Origin: a virus
IMG/VR virus record: IMGVR_UViG_3300007345_000208
Location: 1 to 27,063 of that record
Reading direction: 5' to 3' (one strand)
Length of the DNA: 27,063 nt
Shown here piece by piece: positions 5,216-17,200 of this stretch (within the stretch, counting starts at the first letter, position 1; each line of letters starts with the position of its first letter). The notes beneath the pieces are model-generated. The model saw only the letters and a list, made by a program, of their open reading frames with translations. It searched no databases and was not told where the DNA came from. Both the position numbers and the translations under genes were made by a program.

Positions 5216-8200
5216 ATGTCAGAAACAAGAGTAAAAGTTCAGTCGATTGTTGAAAATCAACTTCCCAATTTTATTGCGGAAGATTCTCCACTCTTAGTAG
5301 AATTTCTTAAGCAGTATTATGTTTCGCAAGAGTATCAAAGTGCTCCTGCTGACATAATTCAAAATATCGACAAGTATTTAAAACTTGAGGAAAATTCTTC
5401 AACTGTCGAATTTACATATCTTTCTGAAGATGTTGAATCATATTCAACATCTATTAATGTTTATCCTGGCAATTCTGCAACCGGATCGTTATTTACTGAA
5501 GGATTTCCTGACAAGTATGGACTTCTTTTAATTGACAACGAAATTATTACCTATGAGTATAAAACCAGATTTACTTTTGTAAATTGCAAAAGAGGGTTTA
5601 GTGGCGTAACTTCATATTCAAAAACAAATGAGCCAGATGAACTAAAGTTTGAAAGTTCAATTGCAGAAAGTCATACTAAAAATACGAAGGTTTATAATCT
5701 TAGCGCTTTATTTTTAAAGGAATTTTTACAGAAAATAAAGAGACAGTTCATTCCTGGATTTTCTGATAGATCTTTAGATTCTGATTTAAATCAAAGAAGT
5801 TTTATATCAAATGCAAAAGATTTTTATACCTCGAAAGGAACTGATAAATCTTTTAAAATTCTTTTTGGTGCTTTATATGGAGAAAATGTTGAGGTAATTA
5901 AACCAAGAGACTATCTTTTCAGACCATCTGATGCAGGATATAGAATTACAAAAGATCTTGTAGTTGAAGCAATTTCTGGGAATCCATTAGAACTTTTAAA
6001 CAAAACACTTTATCAGGACGAGTACTCTGACTATAACATTGATAATTCATATGCTTCAATTACTGATGTTAAAAAAATATTTTTAGGTGGGAAAGAGTAT
6101 TATCAATTAGGTTTTGATGCTGATTATAATAAGGATCTTATTCTCGAGGGATCTCTTTATGGTAATTTCTCATTACATCCCAAAACTATTGTTGTATCCA
6201 ACGTATCTGCAGGATCAACAGTAATTGATGTTGACTCTACGATAGGGTTTCCTGCATCAGGCACCCTGATAAGTACTTTTTCAAATGGTTCCGAATCTAC
6301 ACTAACATACAGTGGTAAATCAGTAACTCAGTTTTATAATGTTTCTGGAGCATCTTCTGACATATCCCCAGAAACAGAAATTAGACTTGATGTATATGCA
6401 TACGGATATGCTGGTGTTTCAACTGACAGTCCTATTAAAGTAAGAATTGGATCTGTTCTGAATGAAGTTGTTATTCCAAATGACACATATCTTTTCTCGA
6501 AAGACGATACTGCAAAAATCAAAACCTTAGGAATTTCTTCAGAAAGTGTTAGAAGAAATAACTGGGTTTATAATATTGCAAATACTTATAAAGTAGAATT
6601 TTTTGCTCTGAGAGATTCTTCTAATTATACTTACGATCTAACGACTTTTGATTCGCATAATTTTAGAGTTGGTGACAGAATAAAGATTACTGGAACTGAT
6701 TCTGTATCAAATGATTCAACTATTGTAGATGTTCTTTCTGATAAAAGAATTTCTGTACGCGGACAGGGACAGTTAAACACAGATTTGACATATACTATTG
6801 ACAGATATATTACAAAACCAAATTCTACAGCATATTCATATTTAAATAATAATACAGCAAACGTACAAAACGTATATACAAACTATTCTGATGAAGTTTT
6901 AGTTGCTTCTCCATCTTTACCATCATACTATAACCAATTAATAAATCCATATAACAAAAAAGTAACAGTTTCTGGAAGTTTTAGTGGAGAAGTTCTTCAA
7001 ATAACCTCTGGTACTGACCATGGTTTTTATACAGGAGATAAAATTTATTACTCTCCACTTAAAGTTGCTTCTAATTTTGCGGATGATGATATTGTAAGCA
7101 AGTTTCCTGAACTTGTTGAGGGTCTTTACTATGCAAAAAGAGTTAGTGCAACAAGTATAAGTCTTGCAAAGAGTCCATCAAACTTAGCAAATGGAGAATA
7201 CATTTCTGTATCAGGCATAGTTACTTCCAATACTTTTGAGTATTATGACTTTGCAAATAAAATTATACAACCACAAAATATTTTACGTGAAATAAAAGAA
7301 CCAACCAATAAGAGTGCAAATTATGAAACTAAACCAGGAAAAACTGGTATTTTGGTTAATGGTGTAGAGATTTTAAATTACAAGTCTTCAGAAACCTTAT
7401 TCTATGGTCAGATTAACAATATTGATGTAACTGCTCAGGGCAGTGGATATGATGTAATTAACCCACCAAGTCTTGATATATCAGATTCTCAGGGTATAGG
7501 TGCAACAGGTATTTGCGCTGTTAATGGCACCTTACAAAGAATTGAAATTATAGATGGTGGTTTTGACTATGTAAACAAACCAACAGTAACAATAACTGGC
7601 GGAAATGGTGTAAATGCTTCTGCCGAGGTAAGTACAATTTCAGTAGATCATAATGCGTTCTTCAATGCAGAATCTACTTCTACCAATGTCAATTTGTTTA
7701 CTGACACGATTGGATTCTCTACTTATCATAAATTTAGAGATTATGAAAGAGTAATTTACTTACCAGATAATCAAAAGGCTATTTCTGGTCTCACTACTGA
7801 ATCAGCTTATTACGTCTCTGTTATTGATGGTTTTAATATTAAACTTCATGCAAAACAAAGTGAGGCAATTTCTGGTATCAATACAGTTAATCTCAATGAT
7901 TATGGAACTGGTATACACAGATTTAAATCTGCTACCAAGAAGGAAATTATATCCGAAATAGTAGTAACAAATAGTGGTACAGGATATCAAAATAAGCAAA
8001 GAACAACACAAATTAGTGGTGTTAGCACCTCTCTGAATACTATTAATATTGAATCGCACGGATACTTTACTGGCGAAGAACTGACGTATTCAACATCAGG
8101 AACTGTAATATCAGGTCTTAATACATCTTCAACTTACCTTGTTAAAAAAATTGATGAAGATTCCTTTAGATTGGCACCAGTTGGGTTGGGAACGACAGCA

Positions 8201-11200
8201 AAAACAGAATTTTTGGATTCTGAAAGATTTGTTGAATTCTCTTCTGCTGGTACTGGTATTCATTCATTTAATTATCCAGAAATTAGTGTAAGAATTGTTG
8301 GAAATATTGGGGTTTCCACTTTATCTGGACAAGATTTCTCAGCAAAAGTACAACCAATTTTCAGAGGTAGTATTGATTCAGTCCATTTAACCTCGAAAGG
8401 AACAAATTATGGTTCTGAAGAAATCATCAACTACAACAGACAACCAATTTATGATTTCAGAAGTGGAAATGGTGCAGAACTGCTTGTAATAGTTAATAGT
8501 GGGGGTGGTATTCAAGAGGTATTGGTTACAAGACCTGGATCAGGATACAATAGCCCACCAAACCTTGTTATTAGTGGTAAAGGAAATTATGCAAAACTTA
8601 CACCAATAATCAAAAATGGAGAATTGGTGGAGGTTAAAGTTATTAAGAGTGGAATTGGATATGATGATACTACAAGCGTAGATGTAATTTCTGCTGGAGA
8701 AAATTGCAGATTATTTGCAAGTATTCAAAAGTGGACAGTTAATTTGTTCCAGAAATATTTTAATACTATCACACCTGACGATGGTATTGTTACTACTTCT
8801 GATAGAGATTCTTACGGTCTGCAGTACTGTCACCTCTATGCTCCAAGAAATCTGAGAAGGTCATTATATTCAAAATCACAAAGTGGAGATACTAAGGTAA
8901 TAAGAGATCTGATTTTATATGGAATTACTGATTTACGCGAAGTTAATAATGAAGAAGTGTCTTCCGCGTATCACTCCCCAATAATTGGATGGGCTTATGA
9001 TGGCAATCCAATCTACGGTCCATATGGATACTCTACACCAACCGGTGGAACTTCAAAATCATTGAAATCTGGATATGAATTGGTAACTAAACCAAATAGA
9101 CCTTCTCTTACATATTTCCCACAAGGATTTTTTAATGAAGATTATGAGTTTAAGGGAAATGGTGATTTAGATGAACACAATGGAAGATTCTGCGTTACTC
9201 CAGATTTTCCAAATGGTGTTTATGCATACTTCTCAACTATTAGCACCGAAAACGTAGATACTGATGGTCCTTTTAAGGGATACAAGAGACCAGTCTTCCC
9301 ATATTTTGTTGGAACAAAATATTATTCGCAACCAATAGATTTTAACTTCTCCACATACTCTAATCAAGACGATTATTCGTTTGATGGATTTAATTGGTTT
9401 AGAAATACTACAAATTATAATCTGAAAGGTGCTAATAGTTCATATAATTATGTCTTCAATCCAGATAAAGTAAAAAATCAGACAGTAAACATAAATTATG
9501 CTTCTTCCGGAAAAGTTGAAAGCATTGGAATATTGACTGGTGGTACAAATTATAATGTAAATGATCGTTTATTATTTGACAACTCAGACACTGGTGGAAA
9601 CAATGCATCCGCAAAGGTAGAGAAAGTTTTTGGCAAAGATGTTACTGCAGTTAGTGTTGCAACAACATCTTTCTCATCTGTTGAGTTTGCTACTTTAGAT
9701 GGTTCCAATACTGTAATTGGATTCGCCACATCACCACACGGATTGAAAAATCTTGAATTAATTTCTTTGTCAGGATTTAATACTTATTTCTCAAGTCTGG
9801 CAGGTTCTTACACTCTAGGAATAAGAACTGATAACTTTGTTACTGCATTGGGAATTTCAACTATTGGTGTCACTGGTTTAACCACATATTTCTATCTTTC
9901 TGGTATTTTGGAGTATCCATATATCAGAGAAAATGACATCTTGGGTATTGGAACTCAAGAAAAGGTCAAGGTTTTAAATGTAGATTCGCCTGCAGGAAGA
10001 ATTAGAGTTTTAAGAGAATATGATTCAACAGTAAGTTCTGCGTATTCTGCAACCACCGTTCTTTATGAAGATCCAAGAAAGTTTAAAGTCAATACTGGAT
10101 TTAAAACCGACTATGCTTATGCAACAAATAAAGAAATTTATTTTGAACCCAAAGAATCAATAGGAATTGGAACTATTGCCTCTGTTGGAATCGGAACAAC
10201 TGTAGTCTTCTCTTTACCTGGAGTTGGATTAACTCAAGTTTTTGTTCCATATCAATCAATTTATCTTCCCAATCATAATTTAAAGACTGGTGAAAAGGTT
10301 CATTATTCTACAAATGGTGGCACACCAGTTTCGGTGTTTAACGGAAATTCATCTTTCTCGCTGCCACAGGGTCAAGATCTTTATGTTGCTAAAATTTCAA
10401 ATAATTTAGTTGGACTGTCTACTGTAAAAGTTGGTCTTGGTACTACAGGTTCTTTCGTTGGAATTGGAACAACCAATTCTACAGGACTTCTGTTCTTTGA
10501 AAACTTTGGTGTTGGGGATTATCACAGCATTACAACTAAGAGACAATCAATCATTGGTGAAATATCTAAAAATATTGTAACCGTTGCAACAGCATCTACG
10601 CATGGTCTCAACACTGGCGATAATATAGAATTTGTATCTAAACCAAAAAATCAAGAAACAATAACAGTAAGTTATAATGACACCAATAGAAGATCTGTCT
10701 TTAATCCCAAATCATTTGACGCAATTGATGTAGATGTTAGTGAAGATACGATTTATATCGAAAATCATAACTTAAATACGGGCGACAAAATTATTCATAC
10801 TTCAACTTCACCTTCTGGTGGTTTGTTGGATGAGAAAATTTATTATGTCTTATATTATACTAAAGATAAAATTAGATTATGTAATACACTTTATGATCTT
10901 TCTTTAAATATTCCCAATTATATTGGTATTACCAGCTCTTCTGATGGTATTCTTTATTCAATCAATCCACAATTAAATCTGTATAAAAATAAAACTATTA
11001 AATTTGATTTATCAGATCCTTCACTGTCATACTTGAATGGTTCAACTCTATATTCAGCTTTCCAACTCAATTTCTATTCAGACTCACAATACCACTATAA
11101 ATTTGATGGCACAGGCATATCCAATAACTTTGAAGTTATTAGAACTGGCAGAGTTGGTATTGATACTACAGCAAGTGTATCACTTGTTCTTAATGATAGT

Positions 11201-14200
11201 TTCCCACAGACTTTCTACTATAAGTTAGAAACTGTCAATAACGACTTTATAGAAGATGTAAAGAAAGAAATAATCATTGATAAGGATGTCTTTAACAATA
11301 ATCAAATTAATCTTATTGATAGTGTTTATTCTGGATTGCACAGAGTATCTGGTGTCGGATCAACCACATCATTTACCTTTAATCTGACAGATTATCCTGA
11401 AGAAAATTCTTATAATCAAGATACTGCAAATCTTTATTATGAAACAACTTCTCCAACAGCGTATGGACCAATATCTAAGGTAAGTGTAATTAGTGGAGGA
11501 AGTAATTATGAATTTACACCTGGAATTAGTTCAGTAACTACAAACTATGGTAGTGGTGCTATTTTTGAGTCGCAGAGTAATTCTATTGGAAAAATCGTCA
11601 CAAATCAAATAGAAAATATTGGATTTGATTATCCGACAGATTTGACATTATCACCTACATTGAATCTGCCTGAGATACTTAATGTAGAACCACTGACTTC
11701 GTTTAAGAGTATTGGTATTACTTCTGCAGGCAAAAACTACTTAACATCGCCAGGATTAGTTGTTATTGACGGATTTAGTAAAAAAATTGTATCTGATGTT
11801 GATCTAAGATATGATCTTGGAGCAACTCAGGTAAGAATATTAAAGAATACTTATGGGATGTACAATACAACACCCACAATTATTCCAATATACAATTCAA
11901 ACGGTGTTGGTATTAATTCAATAACATATAATCCAACCACAAAAGACGTTGTAGTTGGTTTTAATACTGGATTTAGTGATACATTCCCATTTGCAGTTGG
12001 CGATGAGGTTTTAATCGAAAATACTAGTGTTGGAATTGGATCTACCGCAAGAGGTTTCAATTCCTCAGAATATGATTATAAATTATTCACCCTAACTGAG
12101 GTCAATCCTGCTTTGGGTGGAAATACAGGTTCCATTACATATAATTTGTCAAATTATCTCACAACAAATGAATTTCCTGGAATATTTGATGCATCAAATT
12201 CTTTTGGTAGAGTTGTTAATAAAAATGATTTCCCAGTTTTTGATATTAAACTGAAAAAGAATGATTTCTTTGTGGGAGAAACTGTATATTCACAAACAGG
12301 GATTGGTATCGTAGAAAGTTGGAATAACAAAATCGAATATCTAAAGGTATCAACAGATAGTGATTTGTTGATAGGTGAGATTGTTACAGGTCAATCATCT
12401 AACACTAGAGGTGTGATAAAGAAAAAGATTGATTTTGATTCATTTATAAAATTAGCACCATCTTCAAAGGTCAATAAAGGATGGATTTATGATACAGGAT
12501 TCTTAAACAACAATGTTCAAAGAATTGCAGATAACAATTACTACCAGTATTTCTCATATTCTTTAAAATCAAGAATTCCATATGAAAATTGGAACGAGCC
12601 TGTTCAATCTTTGAATCACACTTCGGGATTCTTAAAATTCTCTGATCTTATTATAGAAAATCAAGATGGTGATAGAAATTCAGCAACTCCTTTTACACAA
12701 GACAGTGTTGCAGATATTGTAGTTGATTTGGTTGGTAGTGGAAACATAAATTGCGTATATACCTTCGATTTAGCAACAGAAAAAACTACTAATATTGGTA
12801 CTAGATTGGTTTCTGATGAGGTAATACTGCAAAATAGAGTTTTGACTGATTATTTTGAGTCGATTGGAAATAGAGTTCTTATTATTGATGATATAAGTGA
12901 TAAATTTAATAGCAAAGCAAGACCAACAAGATTCAGTACTATTGATCAGTTTGAATTAGACTCTGCTAGAACCAAAAAGTACTTTACATTTGTAAGAGAT
13001 AAGAGATTCACATTAGAAAGACAGATTATGGTAGTGTCATTACTACATGATAATGTTAATGGGTATCTTAATCAATATGGTAGAGTAGAAACATATTCGG
13101 ATCTTGGATCTTTTGATTTTAATATCACATCAACTTTAGGTCAACTTAATTTCTATCCAATTAAGTACAGAATAAATGATTATGATATATCATATATTTC
13201 GCACGATTTAAAAGATTCTGTATCGGGTATAGGTCAGAGTTCATTGGGTAATGTTGTTAACATAAATTCCACACAAACCACATTTGCTTCCGGTTCATCT
13301 TCTGCAGGAACTATAGTTTCAATAGCAGATACTTATCGATCCGCAAAAGTTCTTGTTGAAATTGGTGGTGTTGATGGTTCCTATTATGAATTTGATGAGA
13401 TTAACCTTTTACAAGATGGAACTAATGTTGATATTGTTGAGTATGGTCAATTAACAGATCATATAACTACCAATCCTTATGGTGTTCCAGGTCTTGGTAC
13501 ATATATTCCATACATTGATGGTTCAAACATTAAGATTGACTTTAAACCAAATGCAGCTCTTGGAGTTGGTGTAACAATCAACACATTGGTTGTATCAATA
13601 GCAAGTTCTACATCAGCATCCGTTGGTGTAGGAACAGAAGAGTTAAAGACTGGATACGTAAGTTCTGGTATTGCTTCAATCACTGCCTCTGGTTCTCCTG
13701 CAGAAACTGTAATTACTGAATATCCAAATGACAGTTCTTGTGCATATTATATTGTAAGTGTTGAAGATACTACAAACCAAAGATATCAAATGTCTGAGGT
13801 TGTAGTCATTGATGATGGCACAGATGTTTCTATGACCGAATATGGAATTATTCAGTCACACACATCTCTAGGTAATGTTGGTGCTGCAATAAGCACAAAT
13901 GGAACTCAACTTACCTTTACACCAGAACCAAGTATTGATGTCCAAGTAAGAGTTTTCCAAAATGCACTTCGTCTTGTTGAAGATGAAAATTCTGTATCTA
14001 ATACATCAATCAATCTTAATAATGCTGAAATTGTTAGTAGTTATGGAAACTATGATGGAACAGAAACATCTGTTATAAGAAGTTTTGACTTAACTCATAA
14101 CCAAAATCCAATATTCTTGAGATACTTCAATGGAAGTAGTTCTGACATTATCGATACATCCACAGATTCTATACTCATTCCAGATCATTATTTTGTAACT

Positions 14201-17200
14201 GGCGAAAAAGTAAGATATTCTTATGCTGGTGCTGGAACAACTCAAGCAATTGGAATTGCTGCAACCGTTGTTACAGGTATTGGATTGACTGATAAACTTC
14301 CATCAACAGTTTATGTTGTAAAAGTTGATGAAAGTACAATCAAGTTGGCAGAAAATGCTTCTAATGCATTAAAAGAAACACCCGTTGTTTTTGATATTAC
14401 ATCTGTTGGAATTGGAACATCACATTCTTTAATTGCAACTAATCAGAATGCAAAAGGTCTTATTGCAATTGATAATTATATTCAATCACCAATTGTTGGA
14501 ACATCAATTACCACATCTTTAGGAAAAAATGTAACTATTGTTGATACTCGTCTTACCTTTACTGGAATTACTTCATTCTTCAGTGGAAATTTGATTCAAA
14601 TTAATGATGAAATTATGAAGATCGATACAGTTGGTATTGGAAGTACCAATATTGTATTAGTTAATAGATCTTGGATGGGAACTGGATTATCAACCCACTC
14701 TTCTGGTGATCTTATTAGAATAATTGACGGAAATTATAATATTATTGATAATACAATTCACTTTGCAGAAGCACCTCATGGATTAACACCAATAGGTTCT
14801 GTAACAAATCCACCAAATGAAAGGGATTGGGTAGGAATTGCGACACATTCTACCTTCCAGGGTAGAACATTTATGAGAAGTGGTGTTACAGACACTACAC
14901 AAGAGACTTATGAATCCAATTATATCTTTGATGGAATATCTAATCAGTTTAATGGAATTGATAAGACATTCACTTTGACCGTAGACGATCAAAATGTTGC
15001 TGGTTTCTCAACAAATAATGCTGTAATTCTTATTAATGGAGTGTTCCAAGGTCCACAAGGAGAACAAGCAGAATTAGAAGATTACACACTCATAGAAAGT
15101 GCTGGTATTTCAAGTATCAGGTTTGTTGGAACAGCATCTTCTGTTGGATATGATGTCAATAATGCAAATGTTCCTGTTGGTGGTGTAATTGTTTCTGTTG
15201 GTTCTTCTACAGGATTTGGATTACAACCTCTTGTCTCTGCTGGTGGCACTGCTGTTGTTTCTGCTGCTGGAACTATTTCAGCGATTAGTATTGGAAATAG
15301 TGGTTCTGGATACAGAATTGGAATACAGACTGTAGTTAATGTTGGAGTTCAAACTACAAGCACAGGAACACCAAATATTGAGTTTATTGGAACTGCTTCG
15401 GTAAGCAATGGTCATATCATTGGTGTTGCGATTACTAATCCTGGATTTGGATATACTACAACTAATCCGCCAATTGTCGTTTTTGATGACCCTCTCTCTT
15501 ATTCTAATATTCCTTTGATTTATAGTTCTTCCTCTTATCAAGGAACAGGAACTGAAGCAAAAATTGATGTTGTTGTTGGTCAAGGTTCTAGTGTAATTGA
15601 CTTTACAATCAAAAATACTGGATATGGTTATGGTCAAGGAGAAATTCTAACAGTTGAAATTGGTGGCAACACTGGTATTCCAACAGATACCACAAAACCA
15701 TATGAACAGTTCCAAGTTACAGTTGATAGAACATATAATGACTTATTCTCGGGATGGGTTCTTGGACAGTTAGAAGTTCTTGATAGTTTTGAGGATCTAT
15801 TTGATGGTACAACTAAAAAGTTCCCATTAAAACTTGGTGGAAATCTAGTTACAATCCGTTCAACAAAAGGATCGAATATTGACATAAAATCAACACTTCT
15901 TATATTTGTTAATGATATTCTCCAAAAACCAGGTGAAGCATATTACTTTGAAGGTGGAAGTGTTGTAGAGTTTAGTGAAGCTCCCAAAGAAGGTGATTTT
16001 GTAAAAGTCCTATTCTACAAAGGAAGTGGTGATATTGATGTAATCTTTAGAGATGTTTTAGAAACAATTAAGGTTGGTGATGAAATTACTTTAAACTATG
16101 AACCAGGTTTTGGGCAGGGATTGGGACTTCAAGAAGAATCTAGAGTTGTTACCGGTATTAATACCACAGATTCTTTGGAAACAAACCCATATTCTGGACC
16201 AGGAATAACTACAGATGATACTTTGGCAAGACCACTTAAATGGTGTAGACAAACTTCTGACAAAATCATTAATGGTAGAATTGTTGGAAAAGATAGAATT
16301 CATTATGAACCATTAATTAATCCTTCATCATATCTGATTAGTTCCGTAGGAGTTGGTTCAACAACAATTTACGTTGATAATATCAAACCATTCTTTGATG
16401 CCCAGAATGAAGGTACATCACTAGATTTCCAAAATAAAGTTACATTTATATCTCAAGACTCTTTAGTAGCAGCATCTGCAACAGCGATAGTTTCTACTAC
16501 AGGTTCAGTGACTTCAATTGATGTAACTGAAGGTGGTTATGGTTATTCTTCTACGCCATTAGTAACGATACAAACACCTGTTGGTATTGGAACTACACAA
16601 AAAGCAACTGCTACTGCAACACTTACGTCAGGATCTGTTGCAACTATTTCTGTAGTAAGTGCAGGAACTGGATATACAAATACAAATCCTCCGGCAGTTC
16701 TTATCGAACCACCAACTTTATTGAGTGAAGTTGCAGATACTATCAACTATTCTGGAGATTCTGGCATAATTGTTGGTGTTGGAACTACAGCACAGGAAAC
16801 AATATTTGATTTGTTTATTCCTACAGATTCTTTCTTGAGAGATAATACATTAGTTGATCCTGCTATCACTGTAAGTGGAATATCTACTGGCGACTTCTTT
16901 GTTGTTTACAATTCAAACATTGGAAGTGCTTCAACATCTATTGATTCATTCAACAGTTCTAACGAAATTATTGGAATAGGAACTCAATTCTTAGATAATG
17001 TTTACCAAGTATCATCTTGCTCAGATGTTCAAGTGAATGTTATTGGTGTTGGCACAACATCAGTAAGAAGGGTATATGTGAGAACTGGCATCAGTACTAT
17101 TGATTTTAGTTCAACAACTATCACTTTTGATTCTACTGTATATGATTTCAGTTCTATTGGAATTGGCGCTGGTGCAGGCACTTTCCTTGGAATAACAACA

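Noticed and set aside
15278-15637. 119-aa minus-strand ORF inside the giant gene
   Set aside because: It is low-complexity (Asn/Ser/Arg-rich) antisense of the repeat-rich plus-strand frame, with no protein-like pattern.
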